From Eucommia ulmoides (Eukaryota > Streptophyta > Magnoliopsida > Garryales > Eucommiaceae): a stretch of DNA of 64,000 nucleotides. Positions 1-11,400 of this stretch are shown here, piece by piece (position 1 is the stretch's first letter; each line of letters starts with the position of its first letter). The position numbers and the translations under genes were made by a program. The notes under the pieces are model-generated. The model was not told the origin of the DNA. It saw only the letters and a list, made by a program, of their open reading frames with translations, and searched no databases. The DNA lies in the NCBI GenBank assembly GCA_016647705.1, contig CM028326.1:26660901-26724900 (forward strand), in the 5' to 3' direction.

Positions 1-474
1 CCACTCAAATTATATGTAATCTGATGAGATAGAGACTTTAGAAATATCAACGCGTATTTATAGAGAAAATTCTAAAGGATGTGTCAATTCCAATGGGTAC
101 ATACTGAAAGGGTATGTCTGTTCTAATAGGTGTTTATCGAAAAGAAGTGATTCTTAAGATCAAGAAGTGCACCCATTCACATGGTAATTCTCCATGAAAC
201 ATGGGGCCCATGTGGACGCTCAACGAGTCGACCCGACCCGCTCCATAATCCAACAACACACAAATCAATTTTTTTAATTTTATATTGAAACTGTAGAAAA
301 AATAAATTTTAATACTGAGAAATAAAAATAAAATTATAACCTAGAAAATTACTAATGTCAACTTCTAAAAGTTCATCACTCATATTATTTTATGAAAAAA
401 TATTAAATGACAAGTAAATACACTCATTTATTATATTAAAAAATATTAAATGATAAGTAAATAAACAGTAAATA

Positions 475-912
475 AACTCTTAGGTATGTTTAGTTGGAAG
501 GGTGAAAAAGAAAAAGGGAAATGAAAAAGAAAAAAAAAATTATGTTTTGAAGAGGGAAAATTATTTTTTTTAATATGTTTGGTTGGAGAGATATAGAAGG
601 AGAAGAAATAATATTTTGTGTATTAAAAAAAAGAAAAAAATAATATATTTTTTACTTAATTTATTATTGTACCCCTACTACAAATAAAATAGATATTTGT
701 TATATAAAATAAAGGGACAAAATGGTAATTTTGATTTTTTCCCCTCTAACTTTTCATTTTCACCTCCATTTGGGGGGGGGGAAGAACATTTTTCGCTTCC
801 CTTTTTATTTTCTTTTTCTATTTCATCTCCAACCAATCACACTATCCACCCTATTATCCACCTCATTATCCATTTCATTTTCCACTCTATTAAACACACC
901 CTTAGAGTCGTC
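475..912. mobile_element. Possible hAT-type MITE
   Basis: The two ends are imperfect inverted repeats. The left end reads CTCTTAGGTATGTTTAGTTG and the reverse complement of the right end reads GACTCTAAGGGTGTGTTTAA. The GTGTGTTTGG-like terminus and the pyrimidine/purine-rich arms are usual in plant hAT-derived MITEs. I could not fix an 8-bp target duplication. Two short open frames in the right arm are low-complexity and not genes. Confidence 0.35.
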
Positions 913-2185
913 TTCAAATTTTATAACTTTTTTTCTTCAAAAAACAATTTAAAATAATCTAATAGGCACTTTTTATATTGTTTATAGTTTACATTATTTG
1001 GTTAAGAATTAATAGAACTCTTTGGAGCACATGAAATTAATTGAATAAATTTTATATGTAATTAATAGATGAAGAGATATAATTTTATTAAATGGTTAGA
1101 TAGAGAGAATGAAATGGAGAGATAAGGTGACAAATGATTAAATACAATAAAAATAATCATCGAAGTATGGATAAATTTTACTAAGTTCACTCTCAATCGA
1201 AAAAATTATAATGACATCTCCTTTCATTTAGAAAATATCTCCAACAACCCCTTATTTTGATGTTAAATATAAAATTAATTATTTGTCCCTCTTACTATAC
1301 TATTAAAATATTAACTAAGACTATCTAATAAAAGAATTATGCCTATAACTCTCTTAAAATAATAACATTCTTGACAAGTTTTATTTTTGTTTTTAAATTT
1401 TGTTTATTTATTACATTTTCATTATCAATTCTTTTTTTATTATCTTTTTGATCAAATGATGGCTGTTAGTTTTTTTTTAATTATTTAAAGAGTATTTATT
1501 GCTAAATTTTTTGTATTTAAAATTATTCTAAGAATTAAATATTGTTGATTTATATGATACATTTTCAATTCAATTTTTTTTTTATTACTTTTGGAATGAA
1601 AAAAATGATTTTTACAGTTTTTTAGCATTTAAAAAGAACTTGATGCTAAATATTTAAAATTTAAAATTATTCTATGAATTAAATACTTTTGATTTCTTAA
1701 ATTTGGTTACAGTTTATATATAAGTTGTTTCATTTCATTTAGTGATGTTTTTTAAAATTGTTTGATGAATTCTTCGTATGAGACTTTATTTAGCAATTAT
1801 TTCATCTCAAGGTAAAAAACAATGGACTTGTTGACTTTTTGGTTGTTATTTTGAACTATGTATTGTGTTTGTCCTTTTTAGCTCATTTTGTATATGAAAT
1901 TGGTTGCATATATATATATATACTACTTCTAGCAATACTTATATGAGAAACAATGAATATAAAAATAAAAGCATTAATTTTTCTGAAAAAAAATTAAAAA
2001 GTATAGTAATTGAAGCATTTAAAAATTTTTGTTATATATATATATATTTTAAATATCTTTTATTTAAAAAGCAATAGAATTGTCATTCTATGTGAAGAAT
2101 AAATTATAGAAGGGTAAAAATATCAAATAAAATTAGATCTTATCCATTTGCAAGAGTTTTGAGGTGTCATTGTAAGTTTTTCAAA
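913..2185. other. AT-rich intergenic DNA
   Basis: Very AT-rich sequence with short poly-A, poly-T and TA runs (for example near 1910-1920 and 2035-2047). I see no open frame with gene-like composition and no RNA gene. Confidence 0.6.
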
Positions 2186-2342
2186 GGGTTAATTAGTCTT
2201 TGTCACCCTATGGTTAGGCCGTTTTGTACTTTGTCCCCCTGAAGTATTTTTTTCACCACTTTGCCCCCCTTGTAGTTAGGCTTTGTTACACATTTACCCC
2301 CGGTGTAGGTCTAACCACAAGGGGCCAAAGAGTAATTAACCC
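2186..2342. mobile_element. Mutator-like MITE with 9-bp target duplication
   Basis: A 157-bp element bounded by inverted repeats of about 34 bp. The left end begins GGGTTAATTAGTCTTTG and the right end, reverse complemented, begins GGGTTAATTACTCTTTG. It is flanked on both sides by the same 9 bases, TTTTTCAAA (2177-2185 and 2343-2351). A 9-bp duplication is the usual Mutator-superfamily footprint. The interior is built of repeats of the same CTTTGTCCCCC-like motif. No coding capacity. Confidence 0.8.
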
Positions 2343-2351
2343 TTTTTCAAA

Positions 2352-3700
2352 TGAAAATGAGTATTATGGAAATTTACCCACCAAAATATTCATGAATTGA
2401 AAATCTCAATATTTCAAATATTAGAAAAACATATAAAATCCATTCAACCCACCATAGTAAATAATAAATAAAAATTACATTCACTCAAATCACTATATTA
2501 ATGATAAATGATATTTAAAAAACCTAAATAGAGAGAAAGTGAGAAGAATTAAGAGACAGAATTTTGTGAACTCTCCATTTTCAAGTCTAGTCTTCCAAAT
2601 TTTAGTTATAGACATAAATGAGTAATGTAAATTTATTTGAATCCATTGTTCATTATATGATAATTATAAATTTATATTATTTTTAAAGAGTAAAACGAAA
2701 AGGGTAATCGTTTTATTTTATCTTTTGAAATATTATGAATAAGACAATCTCTAAACCTTATGAGAAGGAAAAAAATTAAAAATAATAGTAATTTAAATTA
2801 AGTTAAATATTAAATAAGTCATCAACAACAAATCCTCAAATTACATTTATGTGAAACAGTGATGTCACCACCAAAAAGAGTACTGGGAGGATCTGCACTT
2901 GATCATGGTCATCATATTGTTGTTGGGGAAAATATCATTGGGGGGATAGTATGAGAATTGTTGATCATGTGGAGGAAAACAATACGGGAAACATATGGCT
3001 TGTACTGTACCGATGGATTGACCGAGTAATCTTGAAAAACCATGTATGGAGAGGTAGTACCTCACTTCCAAAATTATTTTCCCAACAAATAAAAGCGTTG
3101 TCTTGAGATTATTCATTAAAATTAAAACTTCAGAGATGGTTGCAAACTAGATGTATGATGTATCTTGTTTATATTTTTTGGCGGATTTAGGTCTACTAGT
3201 ACCCCAAATGTTTTTTAATATTCTCAGGATGTTCTCCAACATCATAATCATTTTGAGAGTTATGAAATCCACCATTACCAAATAAACATCAATACTACTA
3301 GGATCAGCATAAGTGTCACCTCCTCCACTTGGTGTTACCAAATAAACATGAGCACTGTTAGGATCAACATAAGTTGCACCTCCTCTACTCGGTGTTACTC
3401 CTTGATCATAATCACTACCATCACCACCACCTTGACCAATGTCAAGACCTGAAGACCACAAGCTAGGAAGATTTTCACATTCTGGAATGGGTTGTAATCC
3501 TTTTTCATCACCATCAAGACCATTAATTCAAGTTTGAATTTTCGAGTCTCCGTCCAACAAAGGCATCTTTCTTTCTTTCAATCAAGGGTTTAATGGATCC
3601 TCCTCTTCAAAAATATAATTCAAATTAATTGGATTGAATCTACATATTTCTCCGAGAAGGGTTTGTAACAATTCCAATTTTCCGCTATCGATTTGTCAAT
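2352..3700. other. Intergenic DNA with a degenerate repeat-coding scrap
   Basis: Mostly AT-rich. On the minus strand 3147-3461 and 2865-3116 hold short open frames. The first contains two copies of a 20-residue unit (TPSRGG.TYVDP and TPSGGGDTYADP), a direct 60-bp duplication near 3290-3400. The peptide is rich in Gly, Asp and Ser and I do not recognise a family. It could be the decayed tail of a transposon protein or gene, and I would not call it a working gene. Confidence 0.4.
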
Positions 3701-3701
3701 T

Positions 3702-5222
3702 AAAAAGGGCAAAATGCACTTTTGGTCCTCCTATTCGGAAGTCCTTTTTTATGTGGCCCTCTAATTTGAGATTGTTGCAATTAGCCCCTCTAACTTCTTG
3801 TTATTGTTTTATGTGTTCCTTATGTTATAAATATTGTTAATTTTGACTAAAAAAATTACACTTCACTCCCATATTCTTTAAGGAAGTAACACTTGACTCC
3901 ATAAAATCCATCACTCAACACACTGTATATTTTTATTTCAATTATACTTGGAAAAATAGAGAAAAAAATAGAAAGAAATAGAGAAAATAACTTTTTGGTC
4001 TCTCATAAATGGCATTGGTATTCAATTGGCTCTCACTATTTAGTGTTGGACACATTTGGTCCCTCATAATTGAAATTGGGTTTAATTCGACCTAACTTAC
4101 AAATCTATTAGTTAAAGTTGACGGTTAACCGTTAGTGGAAGGGTATTCTGGTTATTTTGCATCCAAAGTCTATTTTCTCTCTTCAACATATATGGGTTAA
4201 TTACACTTTGCACCCTTATATTTCATTTTACAATTTTTAAAAATTTACATTTTTATTTTTATATTTAAAAAATTAATAAAATAAGACAAACTTTAAGATT
4301 TTTTGTTACGAAATTAAAATTTTATTTTCAAATTTAACCCTAATATGTTGATGCTAAAGACTATATTGTCCTTTAATCATAGTTTTAAGAATTAATATAA
4401 GATAATCGAAACAAAAAGGTGTGAAATAATATATATGAAATTTTTTAAGTTACATTTTTAGGGTTCAAACTGCTATATTTAAAAATTTAAGGGTGCAAAA
4501 TGCAATTTGACTTATTCCATTTCATCCCTTTGATCTTTCTATCTCTGCAAATTAAACGAACCACCCCCATAGCACCGGTACATCTTCCTTCACCGAAAAC
4601 ACCAACCACCACCACCACCACCACTCCAATGGCCAACCACCAATGTCGCTCCAATGACGAATCACCACCATGGTCTCTCTCTCTCTCACTCTCTCTCTCT
4701 CTTTGTGTCTCTGTGTGTGCGAGGCCAAAAAAAGTTATTTTCCCAAAGAAATAAAATTGAAGAAAATAGGGGGGGGAAAAAGGGAAAGAGAACCAAAAAG
4801 AGAAAACATAAAGGAAACAAACAAACAAAAAGAAAAAAAAAAGAGAGAGAGAGAGAAGAAAAACAAAAAATATAAAAGAAAAGTTAAGACAAAAAACTAA
4901 ACTAAACATTTTAATTAGTTCAAATTTTAGCCCATAAGTCTCATTCTAAAATTTGTACAAAATAATAGAAAAGAAAAAAAATGAAATCTGACTGACAAAA
5001 CAAAAAATAAAAATAAAAATACATAGGTGTGGGGGTTTCACAATATGTGGGGTAAAGTGTTGCTTTTATAAAGTATACCAGGAGAAATGTAATTTTTCAG
5101 CCAAAATTAACATTAGTTATAAAAGGATCACTAAAATAATGGTTAGAGGAGTTGATTGCAACAAGTAAACTTGAGTTGGAGGGTCGCTTAAAAGAAAGCT
5201 TACAAAAGTAGGAAAACCGTTT
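3702..5222. mobile_element. Long-TIR non-autonomous element, probably Mutator-like
   Basis: The left arm (about 3702-3920) and right arm (about 5025-5222) are diverged inverted repeats of roughly 200 bp. The left arm has ATTGTTGCAATTAGCCCCTC and the reverse complement of the right arm has TTGTTGCAATCAACTCCTC; a shared GTTAATTTTG(A/G)CT block follows in the same order in both. Long inverted arms without a transposase suggest a non-autonomous Mutator-like element. The interior holds a second, smaller inverted-repeat element and CT/GA microsatellites (near 4675-4700 and 4840-4856). Its right end stops about 73 bp before the first visible exon of the dehydrogenase gene. I could not define a target duplication. 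Confidence 0.6.
4194..4511. mobile_element. Nested MITE-like element
   Basis: The left end GGTTAATTACACTTTGCACC and the right end, reverse complemented (GTCAAATTGCATTTTGCACC), form an imperfect inverted repeat of about 28 bp around an AT-rich core. It lies inside the larger long-TIR element. No clear target duplication was found. Confidence 0.45.
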
Positions 5223-5295
5223 GTACTTCAAAAAATTAATATGTAAATATTTATTATATTAGAATTTTGATGATCCAAATACTATGATTTTGCAG

Positions 5296-8255
5296 CACCT
5301 CGCATACGAGTATGCAAGGAGAGGTGCATGCTTGTGTCTTGCAGCGAGGAGAGACAATAGACTCCGTGCAGTAGCCGATAGGGCACGCGAGATGGGGTCT
5401 CCTGACGTTATTATTGTTCCAGCCGATGTCGCCGATGTTAATGATTGCAGAAAGATTGTTGATCAAACAATGAATCACTTCGGCCAATGTAAGAAGTCAA
5501 ACATTTCCAAATTTCAAATCATTATGTATGTTTTGCATTTTTATCATGTTAAATTTCTTGTGCAGTGGATCATCTGGTGAATAATGCTGGTATTTCTTCA
5601 GTGTGTATGTTCGAAGAAACTGATGATACCACCGAATTCAGACCTATTATGGTAAATTCTCATCCCGAATTCGGTTTATTCTATATTTTTGTTTTAATTT
5701 ACACCCAGTTGCACATTAAACATGTGATTGAAAATGATTCTCGATCCATCTATATTACATAATAGGGTTTTCCTCTGCACAAAGACACTAAATATCAAAT
5801 TTTAAGTGTACAAAGATAGTAAATAATAAAAAAAAAAAAATCCAAGTTCTTAATGAAAATGTCTAGTGATAAATCAGAATAGAAAGATAATTAAATGGTC
5901 TAGATTTATATTTTAAAATATTAATGGTTGAGATTGAATTTGTGCGAATTTTCAAGTCTTGACCTACCAACTACAAATTTCTCTACGCTACTCAATCCAC
6001 TCAATTCAATGGTTTAGATGAAGAGATTGTAGGATAGATTTGGGTCTCTCTCAATCCCAAAAGTTAGTTCATAAGGTGAGCTTTTCATTCACACTTATAA
6101 CTTGACTACCAGTCTTTTCCACATCCGATAAGGGATAAACCCAACAATCTCTCATTCACAAATTGTGGTCAGCTAACCCTCGATCAGTCTCTTCTTTTTT
6201 GACTATTGAGCTAGAGTTGTTATCAATATAGTGCTGTAAGATTCTGAACAATCTCTAAAAAAAAAAAAATCTCAATTGTTGTAAAGATTTCTCTCATATT
6301 TTTATCTTACAAATTACTGAGTTCTCTCTTTTCATTTTTACATTTATCTCTATTTTATTCTCCTTTCGATTGTCAGTCTTACCAATACAATTTTAGACGG
6401 TCACAGCACATCCCCTCTCTCGGTAACATCTCTCTTTTTGTTCCCTATAACAGAAATTGTTTCTACTTTTCTATTTCCAACCAAGGTCTGCCCTTGCCAA
6501 GGCGACTAAATCAGTGGCTTAGGACCCCAAAATTTTAAAGGCGTTGTTCTCTATATTTTTTTTATTTCAAAATATTTTTTATTAGTATATTTCATCAAAT
6601 AAAAAAATCTTAATTTTGATTTAATGGTATATTAATTTTTTTTAATATTTTAATTTTTTAAAAGAATTATGATTATTCCAAAAAATATTTAAGTGTGTGG
6701 TTTTCAAATTTTGCTTTGGGCCTCTAATTTATCATGATCCTGTTTCTAACCTACATCAATAAAGATTATCTTTTCACACGGAAAAATAAAGTTCAAAAAC
6801 GGTTCTGAAAACCCATTTTTGAAAAGAAATTCAAAAAATATTTTAAATTCCAAACCAAACACCACCTAATACTAAAATACGATAAACACAAGTATCGCAT
6901 GTGCTTTAGTTATAGTGTAGAACCACCCAATGCATTTGATGGGCATATTCAGTTCTCATTTTCTCGGCATTTACTGCAAAAATCAAAATGAAATTATTTG
7001 TTGCGGTGATTTAGGGTTGTTTTTGATTGGCAGGATATCAACTTTTGGGGTTCGGTTTATATGACCCGATTTTCTGCCCCACATCTTCGAAATAGCAAAG
7101 GGAAAGTCATTGTTCTTTCTTCATCAGCTTCATGGCTGCCGGCACCCAGGATGACGTTCTACAATGTAAGCAAAATCAAATCCATGTCTGATTGATGAAA
7201 GTCTTATCCATTTCTGACCGTTGGATTTCATCCCAGGCGAGCAAAGCAGCAATGGCACAATTTTTTGAGACGTTGAGGATTGAGTTCGGGCCAGACATCA
7301 AAATTACACTGGTGACCCCGGGGTTTATTGAGTCAGAATTGACCCAAGGCAAATTCCTGCACAAGGGAGGGAAGTTAGAAGTTGATCAAGAGATGAGGGA
7401 TGTAAGTCTCTCTTCTAATTAAGATTCTTTTATCGAGTGACAAAAAATTACCTTTCTTTCTTTCTTTAAATTTGAACTTTTAATCATTTTAAAACAAGAT
7501 AAAATAAAAAAATACCCATGAGAACAACTAGGTTCAGTTCCCAGAAAAATGATCCAAAAGAATGGGAACATAATAGAAACAAATATTTTTGCCCCTATAT
7601 TCATGTTTATGTTCCCAGTTGTTTTAGTAACAAAAATAGTAACCCAGAAACAGATATATTAAACAAATGGATTTATTTCCAATATTTGTTACAGTTCCCA
7701 GAATATTAAATTAAAAGAAGAAAGAAAAGGAGAAAATTGGAATATGGCAGAAAAAAAAAATTGTTTCTGTTTTGTTCCTAGAAACATGGAAAAATACAAT
7801 AAAATACAGGGAAAAATTCTGTTCTCAGATGTCAAGAACAAATTTCTAAGAACAGAACCAAAAAAACATAGTATTTTTATTTTTTTTTCTGGAACAGAAA
7901 CACTAAACTTAAATTTCATATATCCTCAGAAAAGCATATAACTATGGTGTACCGTGTTTGGCAGGTTCAAGTGAGCTTGATCCCGGTGGTCAGAGTAGAA
8001 AGCTGCGCTAAATCCATTGTGAACAGCGCTTGCCGTGGGGATAGATATGTGACTGAGCCAGCATGGTTCAGGGTGACCCACGTCTGGAAGCTCCTTTGTC
8101 CAGAGGTGATAGAGTGGTTGTACAGGCTCCTCTATATCACCAGCCCAGGTCAATCCCCAAATGAAGCTCTTGGCAAGAAGCTACTGGACTTCACCGGCGC
8201 CCAGAAAGTTCTCTACCCAGAAACCATCCAAAACCCCGAGGTTAAGGCAGATTAA
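5296..8255 (+). CDS. 11-beta-hydroxysteroid dehydrogenase-like SDR (5'-incomplete)
   Basis: Short-chain dehydrogenase/reductase of the plant HSD/steroleosin group, which are NADP(H)-dependent, usually oil-body-associated sterol oxidoreductases. Visible exons: 5296-5488, 5566-5651, 7034-7165, 7237-7401 and 7965-8255. All have GT-AG borders and keep one frame across every junction. The protein reads from HLAYEYARRGAC, through the NNAG structural motif, the active-site serine region (VIVLSSSASW) and the YNASK catalytic Tyr/Lys pair, to the family's C-terminal block (CRGDRYVTEPAWFRVTHVWK). The exon carrying the N-terminal proline-knot anchor and the TGxxxGIG cofactor motif should lie 5' of the TTTTGCAG acceptor at 5288-5295, but I cannot find it in the upstream 5.3 kb. 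Introns hold a partial TRIM and hAT-like repeats. The gene may be a 5'-truncated pseudogene or may have a very long first intron; the visible exons have no stop. Confidence 0.85.
6028..6250 (-). mobile_element. Partial TRIM (miniature LTR element)
   Basis: 6028-6146 is one LTR on the minus strand (reads TGTTGGGTTTATCC...CTACA). It is followed by an internal stretch that matches, motif for motif, the internal part of the TRIM at 51658-51990 (GACTGATCGAGGGTTAGC versus GACTGGTCGAGGGTTAGC). Only a remnant of the other LTR is visible, ending near 6250. It sits in the intron between the second and third visible exons of the dehydrogenase gene. Old, broken copy. Confidence 0.7.
7500..7945. repeat. 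hAT-like inverted repeat in last SDR intron
   Basis: The last intron carries sequence of the 'GTTCCCAGAAACAG / CTGTTTCTGGGAAC' type in both orientations (around 7528-7640 and 7745-7905). This is common in plant MITE-like repeats. Ends and target duplication were not resolved. Confidence 0.35.
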
Positions 8256-8346
8256 CTCTCTCCCCTCTCTTTCACAAAAGAAAACATGTTTGGGTTGTAA
8301 TAACTGTGTTTTTTTTCCCTGCCGTCTTTTGTTGTTGTTTGATGAG

Positions 8347-8418
8347 AAGAATGTTTGGTTTGTAACCTGTGTATGTAATAAAGAAGAATGTTTGGTTTGT
8401 AACCTGTGTATGTAATAA
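8347..8418 (+). repeat. 37-bp tandem duplication with polyadenylation signals
   Basis: Two adjacent copies of a 37-bp unit containing GTTTGGTTTGTAACCTGTG start at 8347 and 8384. Each copy ends with AATAAA (8377-8382 and 8414-8419). It lies in the 3' untranslated region of the dehydrogenase gene, 50 bp before the stop codon of the convergent RMI1 gene. Confidence 0.75.
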
Positions 8419-8467
8419 ATAATCGTGGTTCATGGTTTGTGATGAATTTGACTCTGGGTATTGGCGG

Positions 8468-11400
8468 TTACGGAGATAAGTAAATGGGAACCGAAGGGGA
8501 AGGGTGTAGGGGTTGATTAGAAGACATGGATGATGAGTTTAGTCTTCTCAGAAGCAGAGAAGCCGCAGCAGGAGGACAGCCCTGGCTCATTTCAATGGCT
8601 ACTGGAAGAGGAGAAGCTCCATTCATCTTTACCACCATCATTCCCTGTTTGAAATAATAATCCAAGAAACAGCTTTGAACTGTAGAAATTAATGGCAATT
8701 TTGATTCAAGATCTCCAGAGAATTTTGTGAAAATTTAACAAAAAATTTGAACATTTGTTTGATTTGAATTTTGAAGATTTCTGAGAATATGAGTTTTTTT
8801 TTTTAATAAAAAATGAGGACAAAATAAAAATAAATATTTGTTGTTCCATATTTTTTGAAGTAAATTTTTGGGATCAGAACAGGAACATCTTTTTTTTTTT
8901 TCCCTGTTTTTGTTACACTAATCAAACGCCCATTAAATAACCATTTACCTCGAAATTCACTAAGAAAATCTGCAACTGTTTCAACTTCTCCTTCATATCC
9001 TTGTTTTGTTTTGCATCTGAAGAAGCAACAGCAGCACTGACCTCCTGAGGAGAATGACCTATATGTTCCTGAACAAGCTGAAGAATGCATGCATCCACGA
9101 GTTAGATTGTGATAAAAACTTTTACAGTGCATAGATTTCTAAATCCAAATCTAAAACTTACTTTGTGATCGATGAGGATCTCGGAGATGAGGCTTCCATC
9201 GTCGACATATACCCGAAGCTCGAATGTAGTCCTTCCCTTATATTGGAATCCCTTCACACCTGTCAGAAAACACTGCATATTTCGAATTCACATGTCAGCA
9301 TTGTTTTTTTGTATGAAGGATATAGTAAAAACGAAAACCCCATGGATATGTCAAAGGAGCTTTCACACAATTTTCTAGTGAGAAAATAATCAAATGTTAA
9401 AGATGATCAAGTCAAATAAATAATTTCTGAGCTTATAATACCATAATGTATCATGAATGGTCTTTCATATTATGCATCAAAGCTCACATCATCGATCGGT
9501 CAACCAAGAAAGCACATACCAGTTGATAAAATTCATGTTTTGGCAGGGCAATGCAGCTAGAAATTATGGTGTTCACAAAAAGAGATTTAAAAACATTTCT
9601 ATTATGAGATTAAGGGTGGGTTTGGATGAAGGATTTAGGGAAAGGATTTGATTTTTTATATGGAATTTTTTATATTCACAAGTCAAACTCCTTCCGTGTT
9701 TGGTTACCTCTAAAAGTATTCGTAAAAGAGTTATTAGAATTTCAAAATGGGATTTAAAAGGGGCAAAGTGACATCTATTTTATAGAGGTGTTTTTTTCTA
9801 TATCTTCCCAAATGAGGTATATAACCTCCATCCCGAGGTGAAATTATATCAATAAAATTTTAATTTCAAAATATATACCCGAATGACGAATCTGCAAATG
9901 GTGAGATTTTAAAAAATGAAAAACCAAAATTCCATCGTTTATAAATTCCATAAATTTATTAAATTCTTTATCCAAAGACACACTTAAAAATAGGTGCATA
10001 CCTTAATCTTTCCCTGGACGTTAGACGAGCTGTCAGTCATTGCAGCCAATTTTGCTGACAAACTGGCTAAGTAGGTGAAAGGCAATTCTCTGTCTCCACT
10101 TAGCATGAATGCCTGTTCCACCGCATCAGCCATTTGTACTTCCTCAAGATCTGATGCAGCAGTGGACGATGGGTTCAGTTCAGCATGTTCAAAATGCGTG
10201 GGAACAGCAGGCATCTCTGTAGTTCTCTCAGTGGTAGGCATCCCAGATACAGTGGCTAACGTAATGATGCAAAACCAAGTGAAAAGTCTTAAAAAACTTA
10301 TTATATGCCAGTGGAACATAACATCAGATATATTCACATAAACCTCTAGCATGGAAACTGGAATTTGACCGAGTCTAAAACTAATAGACTGATAAGCATT
10401 TGCACAATATCAATACGTGTGTGGCCAGTCATGTGTACTGCATGATAATCAGAATTATAATACACAATTTTTTTCTGAAACCTCAGTCGAGCGGGGAGAA
10501 CTTCACTGATAAACGCAAAGAATACAAAAATTCAGAGGGGGCAACGCCTGACCTGACATACACGCATAACAGTGTGTGTATGTCAACTTGTTTGAATCCA
10601 TGGAGGTTTGATTGTGGACTTGTTTGATAATGAGAATAATGTGTGGAAACAAGATTGACATCTCTGCAATATGTTTTTCTCAGTCAGTTCAGTAACAAAA
10701 TTATGATATTCTCATTTGAGTTATGGTCATATCAGTCAAAAGTTTCAGATAGGGGGAAATGGGCAAAACATCCTCCTAATGCCTTCACCTTGTAAGAGAT
10801 CAATTGTATTACAACAAAAAATCATGCAGCAAAACATACCGAGTCTGGAAGGACATTAAATACCTCGTTCATTTGCTGGAAATGAAGTTGCAAACCGTGG
10901 CATGGAAGTATTTATGTTGCCTCGAACATTTCGTTCATTTGCTGGAAACGAAGTTGCAGACTGTGGCATGGAAGTATTTGTGTTGCCTTGAACATTTCGT
11001 TCATTTGCTGGAAATGAAGTTGCAGACTGTGGCATGGAAGCATTTGTGCTGCCTTGAACATTTCGTTCATTTGCTGGAAATGAAGTTGCAGACTGTGGCA
11101 TGGAAGTATTTGTGCTCCCTTCAACATTGGCATGGTGAGGAGGCCATGCAGCATGAGTAGCCCTGGTTGCTAATGGCGGAACAACTCCATTTCTAGTTCT
11201 AGTATACAAAAGAAAAATGTTTTATTATTTCGATGTACCAAAAAGAGATACAAGTATTAGATCCTCAATTAAGGTTTGGACAAGTGGATTGAGTCAATTA
11301 AGGAAACTAATTTTGATGGATAGAACATGAGAAGTTTCCAGTAAAGGGACTACAACACATAGAGCAATGATCACCTAAGACATACATACCTTTTTCCCCT

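Noticed and set aside
1-240. Search for the missing first exon of the dehydrogenase gene at the left edge
   Set aside because: No TGxxxGIG-encoding stretch or hydrophobic anchor was found here or elsewhere before 5296.
4487-4909. Long minus-strand open frame rich in Phe, Ser and Leu
   Set aside because: It is made of CT/GA and poly-A runs in a transposon interior and has no domain.
10804-11160. Plus-strand open frame with repeats (ALKMKLQTVAW-like units)
   Set aside because: It is the antisense shadow of the RMI1 exon 4 minisatellite.
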